Source of the DNA: Pusillimonas sp. UBA6240
GTDB lineage: Bacteria > Pseudomonadota > Gammaproteobacteria > Burkholderiales > Burkholderiaceae_B
Assembly: GCA_002441445.1 (NCBI GenBank)
Contig: DJWC01000003.1
Span: forward strand, 427 to 6,695
Length of the DNA stretch: 6,269 nt
Reading direction: 5' to 3'
Below are positions 1-5,140 of this stretch, one piece after another. The position numbers and the translations under genes are program-made. The notes beneath the pieces were generated by a model. It worked only from the letters and a program-made list of their open reading frames with translations, was not told the DNA's origin and made no database searches. Numbering within the stretch: the stretch's first letter is position 1; the number at the start of each line of letters is the position of its first letter.

Positions 1-640
1 CGGCCTCGTCGAGATAGGCGGTCGACCACACCACGGCCATCCCCTTGTCGGTAAGGGCCTGGACCATGCGCCATAAATCCTGGCGGCTGACCGGATCGAC
101 GCCCACTCCGGGCTCATCCAGCAGCAGCACCCTGGGTCGCGCCATGAGCGCGCAGGCCAGGCCGAGCTTTTGCTTCATGCCGCCGGAAAGCTTGCCGGCC
201 AGCCGCTGGGTGAACGGGCCGAGGCGCGTGAAGTCGAGCAGCTCGGCGAAGAGCTCGTCGTTGCGGCCGGCGGCGAGGCCGCGCAATTGCGCATACAGGC
301 GCATGTTTTCCATCACCGACAGGTCTTCATACAGGCCGAAGCGCTGCGGCATGTAGCCGCTGGCGACATGTATGGCATCGTTGTCCCGCAGCACGTCGTA
401 GCCGGCCAGGGTGACCCGGCCGGCATTGGGCGCCAGCAGGCCGGCTAGTATGCGCATCAGTGTGGTCTTGCCGGCTCCGTCGGGGCCGACGAGGCCGGTC
501 AGGCGACCGTACTGAATGCGCGCGCTCAAAGCACGCAAGGCGTGCACGCGGCCAAAATATTTGTCCACGCCGTCGATGAGGACAGCGGCGCCGCCGTCAT
601 CAGCAGGCGGTGTAATGGAAGGAATAAGCCCGGCGGACAT
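1..640 (-). CDS. ybhF: YbhF-like tandem ABC exporter ATPase, first ATPase domain (C-terminal part beyond left edge)
   Basis: ATP-binding subunit of a YbhFSR-type ABC efflux pump, acting on the cytoplasmic face of the inner membrane. The first 213 residues are visible. They hold Walker A GPDGAGKTT (52-60), the Q-loop GYMPQ (95-99), signature LSGGMKQK (151-158), Walker B VLLLDE (171-176) and a GVGVDP D-loop. The Walker A variant with Asp, FGLYEDL, LAGKLSGGMKQKLGLAC and LDEPGVGVDP match what I recall of the first ATPase domain of E. coli YbhF, a protein of about 578 residues with two such domains. The usual H-loop histidine is replaced: STAYLDEA has Ala at position 208, while YbhF domain 1 has Ser there. 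The chosen ATG lies one base after the upstream stop, with a GAGG ribosome site 9 bases before it. About 20 extra N-terminal residues precede the domain. Family assignment is firm; substrate is unknown. Confidence 0.93.
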   Translation of the reverse strand, partial: MSAGLIPSITPPADDGGAAVLIDGVDKYFGRVHALRALSARIQYGRLTGLVGPDGAGKTTLMRILAGLLAPNAGRVTLAGYDVLRDNDAIHVASGYMPQRFGLYEDLSVMENMRLYAQLRGLAAGRNDELFAELLDFTRLGPFTQRLAGKLSGGMKQKLGLACALMARPRVLLLDEPGVGVDPVSRQDLWRMVQALTDKGMAVVWSTAYLDEA

Positions 641-641
641 G

Positions 642-1670
642 TCATGAGCCCTCGACGCGCGGAACGGCGTCCGCCTGGGTGTCGACCTCGACGGTCACCG
701 GCATGCCTTGCCGGAGGGCGGCATCCGGATCGTCGATCACCACCCGCAAGCGATAAACCAGCTCGGTGCGCAGGTCGGTGGTTTCCACCGTCTTGGGGGT
801 AAATTCCGCCCTAGGGGAAATGAAGCCGATCCGGCCTGGATAAGCCTTGGCGGATGAATCGCTGTGCACGCGCACACGCGTTCCGGGCGCGATGCGGCCC
901 AGATTAGGCTCGCCGACATAGGCGCGCACGTAGACCGGCGCATCCAGGCTCAAGCTGTAGACCGTGCTTTGGCTGGCGACCATGCTGCCCGGCTCGCGTA
1001 CCCGGGCGATGACGGTGCCGGCGCTGGGCGCCAGCAGTTCCGTATCAGCCAGGGCGGTGGCGGCTTGATCGCGCGCTGCCTGGGCGGCGGCCAGCCGCGC
1101 TTCGCCCGCCGCGATGTCTTCGCTGCGGAAACCTTCCGTGGCCTGTGACAGGGCGGCCTGCGCGGATTTCACCGCCGCGGCGGCCCGATCGTGCGCGGTG
1201 CGCGCCGCATCGACCGTGCGCTGGCTACTGGCGCCCGATGCCAGCAGGCCGCTCTGGCGGCGGTAATTGCGCTCGGCATCGTTCGCCGCCGCCAATGCCT
1301 GATTGAGGGTTTCCCTGGCCTGGGTGATTTCCTGGGGACGCAGGCCGCCGCGCAGCTTGGCGAGTTCCGCCTGCGCCACTTGCACCACGGCTTCGGACGC
1401 GGCCAGGGCTTCGCGATAGGGCCGGGCGTCGAGCGCGGCCATGCGCGCACCGGCGTCGACGGCATCGCCTTCGTCGAACGCCATCTGCGCCACCCGCCCA
1501 GGTTGGCGGAAGGCCAGTTGCACTTCCCGGATCTCGATGTTGCCATACAGGCGCAGAGGGCCGTTTTCTTTGCCGCTGCGCTGCATCCAAAAGTAGACGG
1601 CGACGCCTGCGGTGATGACCGCAATGGCGATGAGCAGCAGGCGTTTCGCCGTGGCGTGGCGGACGCTCAT
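642..1670 (-). CDS. ybhG: HlyD/YbhG-type membrane fusion (periplasmic adaptor) protein of the ABC efflux pump
   Basis: Periplasmic adaptor anchored in the inner membrane, expected to link the YbhFSR-type transporter to an outer-membrane channel. The protein has 342 residues (E. coli YbhG about 332). Residues 9-28 form one hydrophobic anchor. The first lipoyl half with LYGNIEIR and DEGDAVDAG spans 41-82, and an Ala/Gln/Glu-rich helical hairpin, probably coiled coil, spans about 84-208. LLAPSAGTV (212-220) closes the lipoyl domain, and a beta-barrel with EFTPKTVETTDLRTELVYRL and ALRQGMPVTV fills 245-330. Those last motifs are near-identical to YbhG as I recall it. The reading frame stays open far upstream through the regulator gene, but the true start is the ATG at 1670: AGGAG lies 7 bases before it (1678-1682) and it overlaps the regulator's stop as ATGA. 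Probably co-transcribed and co-regulated with both neighbours. Substrate unknown. Confidence 0.94.
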   Translation of the reverse strand: MSVRHATAKRLLLIAIAVITAGVAVYFWMQRSGKENGPLRLYGNIEIREVQLAFRQPGRVAQMAFDEGDAVDAGARMAALDARPYREALAASEAVVQVAQAELAKLRGGLRPQEITQARETLNQALAAANDAERNYRRQSGLLASGASSQRTVDAARTAHDRAAAAVKSAQAALSQATEGFRSEDIAAGEARLAAAQAARDQAATALADTELLAPSAGTVIARVREPGSMVASQSTVYSLSLDAPVYVRAYVGEPNLGRIAPGTRVRVHSDSSAKAYPGRIGFISPRAEFTPKTVETTDLRTELVYRLRVVIDDPDAALRQGMPVTVEVDTQADAVPRVEGS

Positions 1671-2275
1671 GGACGCGCTCCTATGCCACGGCGGTAGATG
1701 GAGAATGCGCCTGCCGCGTCGCGGCGTATGTGCGCCAGATCGCCCGCCAGCAAAGACTGCATCGCCAGCCCCTGGATGGCGCCGATGAACAGGATGGCGG
1801 CGGCCTCCGCGTCGAGCTCCGGGTCGAGTTCGCCTTGCGACTTGCCTTCTTCGAGCAGGCGTTGCAGGCGTTCGCGATAATGATGGACCAAGGTCTGCAC
1901 CGTCTGTTTGGGTCGGGTTTCCCCCGGCCGTTGCAATTCGCCGAAGAGCATTCTTGGCACGCCGGGGTGTTGAGACACGAAGTCGACATGCGCCATGAAG
2001 ATCGCCTCGAGCGCCGCAAGCGGGGATGCGGCGCCTTCCGCGGCCTTGTCCACCCGGGCCAGCAGGCGTTGCGTGACCCAGGCCATCACCGCCTGCAGGA
2101 TGGCGTCTTTGGTTGAGAAATGCCGGAAAAGCGCGCCCTGGGTAAGGCCCATGCGCTGCGCGATGGCGGCGGTTGTGATGTCGCTGGGGTTTTGTTCGGC
2201 GGCGAGATCGATCACGGCTTCCACCGTGGCCGCGCGCCGCTCGTCCGCCGGCAAGTATTTGGGGCGTCCGCTCAT
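1667..2275 (-). CDS. TetR/AcrR-family repressor, first gene of the exporter operon
   Basis: A 202-residue TetR/AcrR-type transcriptional regulator, the usual length. The N-terminal helix-turn-helix spans about 12-60: helices around DERRAATVEAVIDLAAE, then ITTAAIAQRMGLTQGALFRHF (33-53), with the recognition helix near 45-51. The C-terminal part (about 70-200) is a helical ligand and dimer domain resembling no specific regulator I recognise. Although it precedes ybhGF-like genes, it does not resemble E. coli CecR (YbiH), which governs that pump there, so I give no symbol. Its stop overlaps the next gene's ATG by 4 bases, so it should be co-transcribed and autoregulated. An inverted repeat 17 bases upstream of the ATG is the likely operator. 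The ATG at 2275 has a modest GAGAAG ribosome site 8 bases before it. The inducer is unknown, probably a substrate of the pump. Confidence 0.93.
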   Translation of the reverse strand: MSGRPKYLPADERRAATVEAVIDLAAEQNPSDITTAAIAQRMGLTQGALFRHFSTKDAILQAVMAWVTQRLLARVDKAAEGAASPLAALEAIFMAHVDFVSQHPGVPRMLFGELQRPGETRPKQTVQTLVHHYRERLQRLLEEGKSQGELDPELDAEAAAILFIGAIQGLAMQSLLAGDLAHIRRDAAGAFSIYRRGIGARP

Positions 2276-2291
2276 TGTTCGCGCTTCTCAA

Positions 2292-2317
2292 AGTAAGTGA
2301 TTGATTACTATCTTACT
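2292..2317. promoter_or_regulatory. Candidate TetR operator: nested inverted repeats upstream of the exporter operon
   Basis: AGTAAG (2292-2297) and CTTACT (2312-2317) are perfect inverted arms 14 bases apart. Within them AGTAA (2292-2296) and TTACT (2305-2309) form a second, shorter inverted repeat with 8 bases between arms, so one left half-site can pair with either of two right half-sites. The site begins 17 bases upstream of the regulator's ATG in an A+T-rich island within GC-rich DNA, where a TetR protein would block the promoter. A TAAGAT or TAGTAA -10-like hexamer on the minus strand lies inside it, but no good -35 accompanies either. The sequence symmetry is direct; operator function is inferred. 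Confidence 0.6.
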
Positions 2318-2330
2318 GCCGCGCGAGCCG

Positions 2331-2344
2331 GCGGTAATTGCCGC
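2331..2344. promoter_or_regulatory. Second short palindrome in the divergent region
   Basis: GCGGTAATTGCCGC is a 14-base palindrome with one mismatched pair (GCGG/CCGC arms around AATT). It lies 13 bases to the right of the putative TetR operator, between the divergently transcribed regulator and DUF72 gene. It could be a second regulator site or a weak hairpin. Nothing else in the sequence supports a specific role. Confidence 0.25.
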
Positions 2345-2430
2345 AGATCAAAGTTTCTTGAAGTTGCGCGAGCTACATCCCGCTGGGCCATGTTTCCGGC
2401 GGCTGCTCTTGCATGCCGGCGGGAAAGTGC

Positions 2431-2437
2431 AGGGAAG
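2431..2437 (+). promoter_or_regulatory. Possible ribosome-binding site for a longer form of the DUF72 protein
   Basis: AGGGAAG sits 7 bases before an ATG at 2445 that is in frame with the DUF72 gene. It is a better ribosome site than anything before the ATG at 2556, which has none visible. Using it would add 37 residues unlike the family. It is the main argument against the start chosen here. Confidence 0.3.
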
Positions 2438-2481
2438 CACGGGAATGGCGATTGCTGAGGCATGTGCGCCTTCGCCGCTGA

Positions 2482-2558
2482 AGCTCATGGCCAAGTATGG
2501 AACCCATGGCCGGAACAAAGCTCATGGCCACAGCTCATGGCCAAGAATGACGCCCATG
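2482..2558 (+). repeat. Duplicated start-region block (AGCTCATGGCCA, three copies)
   Basis: AGCTCATGGCCA occurs at 2482-2493, 2519-2530 and 2532-2543. The first and third copies extend into a longer match, ending in CCCATG: 2482-2508 and 2532-2558 agree at 23 of 27 positions. The third copy's final ATG is the preferred start codon of the DUF72 gene. The ATGs in the three core copies fall in three different reading frames relative to that gene, which argues that the block is leader rather than coding sequence. CATGG/CCATG pairs allow small hairpins. Confidence 0.75.
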
Positions 2559-3410
2559 AACAAGACCGCCGTCCAATCGAACCCATCCGCCGCGCTGCCG
2601 GTTTATGTCGGTTGCGCCGGCTGGGCGCTGTCTTCCAAAGTGGCCGCGCTATTCCCCGCTGAAGGCAGCCATCTCGAGCGATACGCTCAATTGTTTCCGT
2701 CGGTGGAAATCAATTCCTCGTTCTATCGGCCCCATCAGGCCAAAACCTATGCCCGGTGGGCCGCGAGCGTGCCTGCGGCATTCCGGTTTTGCGTCAAGAT
2801 TCCTCGCGCTGTTACGCATGAGCTCCGGCTGCGCCAGGCGGATGCCGCCCTGGGCGCCTTCGTCGATCAGGCGGCCGGCCTGGGCGACAAGCTTGGGCGC
2901 CTGCTGCTGCAGCTTCCTCCCAGCCTGGCGCTGAACAGGCACGAGGCGCTGGGCTTTTTTGCCGTGCTGCGCGGCCTCACGAGCGTTCCGGTCGTATGCG
3001 AGCCCCGCCATGCAAGCTGGTTCACCACCGAGGCGGCCGATATGCTGCGGGACGCGGGCGTCGCCTGCGTCCATGCGGATCCTTTGCCAGTGCCCGGCGT
3101 AGAGCCGGCGGGCCATCCTCATACCTTGTATATCCGCTTGCACGGCGCGCCGGAGATCTACTATTCGGCGTATAGCGACGCGTTCATCGAAGCGCTGGCC
3201 CCGCGAATAGCCGCCGCGCGCCGGGCGGGCCGGCAGGTTTGGTGCATCTTCGACAATACTGCTCGCGGCGCGGCCATACCGAATGCATGGACGCTGATGC
3301 AGCGCTTGAGGCCGATGCAGCATTCTTCCGCTTGCCCGGATGCCAGTCAGCACACAAGCCAACACGCAAGCCGGCACATAAGTCAGTGCACGACTCGGTG
3401 CCCATCCTGA
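2556..3410 (+). CDS. DUF72 (YecE-type, COG1801) family protein with repeat tail
   Basis: A 284-residue soluble protein of the DUF72 family, which adopts a TIM-barrel-like fold; its reaction is not established. Family blocks in order: VYVGCAGWA (16-24), SVEINSSFYRP (49-59), TYARWAASVP (64-73), FRFCVKIPRAVTHE (76-89), LGDKLGRLLLQLPPSLA (109-125), VVCEPRHASWF (146-156), YIRLHG (192-197) and VWCIFDNTARGAA (228-240). The conserved part ends near residue 253. The last 30 residues are a Ser/His/Cys/Gln-rich tail including a tetrapeptide repeat. There is no signal peptide. The start is uncertain: ATG 2556 fits the family's usual beginning but lacks a ribosome site. In-frame ATGs at 2547, 2487 and 2445 are alternatives, the last with AGGGAAG. 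It is divergent from the TetR operon and convergent with a second DUF72 gene across 50 bases. Confidence 0.88.
   Translation: MNKTAVQSNPSAALPVYVGCAGWALSSKVAALFPAEGSHLERYAQLFPSVEINSSFYRPHQAKTYARWAASVPAAFRFCVKIPRAVTHELRLRQADAALGAFVDQAAGLGDKLGRLLLQLPPSLALNRHEALGFFAVLRGLTSVPVVCEPRHASWFTTEAADMLRDAGVACVHADPLPVPGVEPAGHPHTLYIRLHGAPEIYYSAYSDAFIEALAPRIAAARRAGRQVWCIFDNTARGAAIPNAWTLMQRLRPMQHSSACPDASQHTSQHASRHISQCTTRCPS
3345..3404 (+). repeat. Degenerate 12-base tandem repeat, five units, in the 3' end of the DUF72 gene
   Basis: Five consecutive in-frame units start at 3345, 3357, 3369, 3381 and 3393: AGTCAGCACACA, AGCCAACACGCA, AGCCGGCACATA, AGTCAGTGCACG and the weaker ACTCGGTGCCCA. They encode SQHT-SQHA-SRHI-SQCT-TRCP, a pattern of Ser/Thr, Gln/Arg, His/Cys and any residue. 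One Ser codon and the stop follow directly. The regular His/Cys spacing suggests repeat expansion at the C-terminus; metal binding is possible but unproved. Confidence 0.75.
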
Positions 3411-3415
3411 ATAGC

Positions 3416-3441
3416 GCCTTGATGCGGGCCCGCATCAAGGC
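3416..3441. terminator. Perfect 26-base palindrome between convergent DUF72 genes, candidate bidirectional terminator
   Basis: GCCTTGATGCGGG (3416-3428) is followed immediately by its exact reverse complement CCCGCATCAAGGC (3429-3441), so either strand's RNA can fold into a strong hairpin of about 11 pairs with a 4-base loop. It lies 6 bases after the stop of the plus gene and 20 bases after the stop of the minus gene, where a shared terminator belongs. Neither side has a T-tract, so classical intrinsic termination is doubtful. An mRNA 3'-end stabiliser or a protein-binding site is equally possible. Confidence 0.45.
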
Positions 3442-3460
3442 CTTGCATCCACGTCCGCCT

Positions 3461-4267
3461 TCAAGCCACGCGTTCAATGAGCGACATTGCCGCGAGAGGA
3501 TTGACCACCTTGTTGCCGCCGATCACGTAAACATAGACATCGCGCTTGCCGCCGCGGGGCAGGCCGGGCGCAAGACGCGGCAGGTCATCCGGCGCCGCGC
3601 CTTGCGCCCAGGTTTTCGCGCGCCGGGCCCAGAGCTCCAGGGCGGCGGCGGGATAGCCCAGGTCTACTCCCTGTCGCGTGCCCATCAGCCGGGCATAGAC
3701 GAAGGGCGCTGTGACGTCCGCGATCAGCGGATGTCCCGAATCAGCGCCCACCACCACGGCGACCTCATATTGCCGCGCCAGGGCGATGAATTCGGGCGTT
3801 TGGAAACTATCGTGGCGCACTTCCACCGCATGCCGCAGAGCCAGGCCGTCGACCTCACGCGGAAGCAGCCTGAGGAAAGCCTCGAAGTCGGCGGCATCGA
3901 ACGCTTTGCCTGGCATGAATTGCCAGTTGATCGGACCGAGCTTGTGCTTCAGCTCCGTCAGGCCGCCGGCCAGGAAGCGCTCGATCGTCGCCCCGGCGTC
4001 GGCCAGGATCCTCCGATTGGTGACATAGCGCGGAGCTTTGACCGAGAAGACGAAATCATCGGGAGTTTCTTCGTGCCACCTGGCGAATGTTGCGGGCTTC
4101 TGCGGGCTATAGTAGGTGCTGTTGATCTCTATAGACGTGAGCTTGCGGCTGGCGTACTCGAGCTCGCGCTTTTGCGGGTGCTTCTCGGGGTAGAAGCTGC
4201 CGCGCCACGGCTCATAGGCCCATCCGCCTATGCCGACCCGTATCGTGCCGCCGCGCTTCTTGTCCAT
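3461..4267 (-). CDS. Second DUF72 (YecE-type, COG1801) family protein
   Basis: A 268-residue soluble DUF72 protein of unestablished reaction. Conserved blocks: RVGIGGWAYEPWRGSFYP (10-27), SIEINSTYYSPQ (45-56), TFARWHEETPDDFVFSVKAPR (60-80), KLGPINWQFMPG (109-120), VEVRHDSFQTPEF (148-160), VYARLMG (190-196) and DVYVYVIGGN (243-252). It aligns with the neighbouring DUF72 protein block for block but is much diverged. The LLLQLPPSL stretch is INWQFMPGK here, EPRHASWF is EVRHDSFQ, and the C-terminal FDN motif is replaced by VIGGN, so it belongs to a different subgroup. The ATG at 4267 is preferred: GGGAAA lies 5 bases before it and the family motif follows closely. An in-frame ATG at 4291 would add 8 residues with a poorer ribosome site. 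No signal peptide or membrane segment is visible. It converges on the other DUF72 gene. Confidence 0.93.
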   Translation of the reverse strand: MDKKRGGTIRVGIGGWAYEPWRGSFYPEKHPQKRELEYASRKLTSIEINSTYYSPQKPATFARWHEETPDDFVFSVKAPRYVTNRRILADAGATIERFLAGGLTELKHKLGPINWQFMPGKAFDAADFEAFLRLLPREVDGLALRHAVEVRHDSFQTPEFIALARQYEVAVVVGADSGHPLIADVTAPFVYARLMGTRQGVDLGYPAAALELWARRAKTWAQGAAPDDLPRLAPGLPRGGKRDVYVYVIGGNKVVNPLAAMSLIERVA

Positions 4268-4496
4268 AGAAATTTCCCATGCCGGATGCATATGATCTTA
4301 CTGCAGCTTGCCCGCATGCAACCCGTTTCATCCAGGCGGGTATTCGAAGGCAGGCGTTCGAAGACGCCCCGGGAAGCAATGAATAGCGTATCATTTCCGA
4401 TCGCGGCCGGCGGCAAGAACAGAAAGCAAGGGCGAGCAGCGGCGCCAGGGCAATAAGCCCGCACAAGGAAAAAAAGCAACGCAAGGACAATATGCA
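4268..4496. other. Divergent intergenic region between the second DUF72 gene and the LysE-family gene
   Basis: These 229 bases should hold promoters for both flanking genes. On the minus strand TTGCAT (4316-4321) and TAAGAT (4295-4300) form a weak promoter-like pair with a short 15-base spacer; transcription from it would begin near 4290 and favour the 4267 start of the DUF72 gene. On the plus strand TATCAT at 4389-4394 resembles a -10 box but has no matching -35. The last 60 bases before the LysE gene are purine-rich. No RNA gene or small protein is supported. Confidence 0.35.
4353..4368. repeat. Short inverted repeat with paired TTCGAA sites in the lysE-family leader
   Basis: GGCGT (4353-4357) and ACGCC (4364-4368) can form a 5-pair stem around TCGAAG. 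The palindrome TTCGAA within it (4357-4362) also occurs at 4343-4348, so two identical palindromes lie 14 bases apart. Such spacing could suit a dimeric regulator, but the motif is short and chance is a real possibility. Confidence 0.25.
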
Positions 4497-5102
4497 ATGG
4501 CATTGGAAACCTGGTTGATCTATCTGCTCGCCGCCGCGGGCCTGTCGCTGTCTCCCGGCCCCAACGGCTTGCTGGCGCTTACGCATGGCGCCCTGCATGG
4601 ACGGCGGCGGACGCTGTATACCATTGCCGGCGGCTCGCTGGGCTTCGTGCTGGTAATCGCGCTTTCCATGTTCGGCATCGGCGCGCTGCTGCAGGCGTCG
4701 GCGCGGTGGCTGATCGTGCTGAAATGGCTGGGCGGGGCCTATCTGGTGTGGCTGGGCATACAGGTATGGCGCTCGGCGCCTATCGCGGCGGCCGAGCCGC
4801 GGGATATCCAGGCGCGCAGCGGCGCTTCTTTGTTCCGGCAAGGGTGCCTATCGGCCCTGAGCAATCCCAAGGCCTTGCTGTTCTTCAGTGCTTTTCTGCC
4901 GCAGTTTATCGATCCGGCGCGCAGTCTGTTCCTGCAGTTCCTGATCATGGCCGGCACTTTCGCGGCGGTGGAATTCATGACGGAATGGCTGATCGCCGCC
5001 TCGGCCCACCGGGTAAAGCCCTGGCTTGCCCGATGGGGCAAGCAGTTCAACCGGCTATGCGGGGGGATTTTCGTCGCCTTGGGGGCGTGGCTGCCGAACT
5101 GA
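4497..5102 (+). CDS. LysE/RhtB-family amino-acid exporter
   Basis: Inner-membrane exporter of the LysE/RhtB/LeuE family, which moves amino acids or related metabolites out of the cell. It has 201 residues, the typical length. The N-terminal hallmark LSLSPGPNGLLAL (16-28) with GALHGRRRTL and GGSLGF follows the family pattern of PGPN then spaced glycines, and FRQGCLSALSNPKALLFFSAFLPQF (113-137) carries the conserved NPK and PQF motifs. Hydrophobic segments lie at about 5-28, 40-63, 70-90, 117-135, 145-167 and 183-200. The ATG at 4497 has AAGGA 9 bases upstream; a neighbouring ATG at 4492 is out of frame. No LysR-type regulator, a common partner, lies beside it here. The substrate cannot be predicted from sequence alone. 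It is monocistronic, divergent from a DUF72 gene and convergent with lon. Confidence 0.94.
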   Translation: MALETWLIYLLAAAGLSLSPGPNGLLALTHGALHGRRRTLYTIAGGSLGFVLVIALSMFGIGALLQASARWLIVLKWLGGAYLVWLGIQVWRSAPIAAAEPRDIQARSGASLFRQGCLSALSNPKALLFFSAFLPQFIDPARSLFLQFLIMAGTFAAVEFMTEWLIAASAHRVKPWLARWGKQFNRLCGGIFVALGAWLPN

Positions 5103-5140
5103 GCCCGCCAGGCGGCTAGTGCTCCGCCAGGGCGGCGGGC
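5103..5140. repeat. GC-rich palindromes at the lysE-family/lon junction
   Basis: Only 13 bases separate the two stop codons. CCGCC-A-GGCGG (5105-5115) and CCGCC-AG-GGCGG (5124-5135) are two tandem near-copies of a short palindrome, and GCCCGCC (5103-5109) can also pair with GGCGGGC (5134-5140). The second copy lies inside the end of lon. These hairpins could slow or end transcription from both sides, but no T-tract follows, so terminator function is only a guess. Confidence 0.3.

Larger units (their letters stand above)
2318..2555. other. Non-coding leader between the TetR operon and the first DUF72 gene
   Basis: About 240 bases separate the operator from the preferred start of the plus-strand DUF72 gene. 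The DUF72 reading frame stays open back to 2301, but the translated stretch has no family resemblance and mixed third-base composition, so I read it as mostly untranslated leader. It holds the palindrome at 2331-2344, a possible ribosome site at 2431-2437 and the duplicated ATG-rich blocks at 2482-2558. No convincing -10/-35 pair and no RNA gene were recognised. Confidence 0.5.

Noticed and set aside
45..802. Three plus-strand open frames (45-356, 170-448, 542-802)
   Set aside because: They lie opposite the ABC ATPase gene, whose minus-strand frame carries complete Walker A, signature and Walker B motifs; that gene runs off the edge of the window.
1191..1697. 168-residue plus-strand open frame opposite the fusion-protein gene
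   Set aside because: It is antisense to a confidently identified HlyD-type gene and has no recognisable domain.
1671..2291. Upstream extension of the fusion-protein reading frame through the TetR gene (549 residues in total)
   Set aside because: The extension is low-complexity Arg/Gly/Ala-rich sequence in the wrong frame of a clear TetR gene; the ATG at 1670 has AGGAG and an ATGA overlap.
2301..2555. TTG-initiated extension of the first DUF72 protein
   Set aside because: It would begin inside the putative operator, has no ribosome site and lacks resemblance to the family; the duplicated ATG block also points to leader sequence.
2649..3377. 242-residue minus-strand open frame
   Set aside because: It is a shadow of the plus-strand DUF72 gene, which has many conserved family blocks; the minus frame has none.
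3239..4456. 405-residue open frame on the plus strand
   Set aside because: It is antisense to the second DUF72 gene, overlaps the end of the first, shows no family motif, and is typical of GC-rich shadow frames.
4212..4841. Minus-strand open frames of 209 and 91 residues across the lysE-family start
   Set aside because: They overlap both a LysE-family gene and a DUF72 gene on other frames, and their composition is arginine-rich or irregular with no ribosome site; the hydrophobic start of the shorter one looks accidental.
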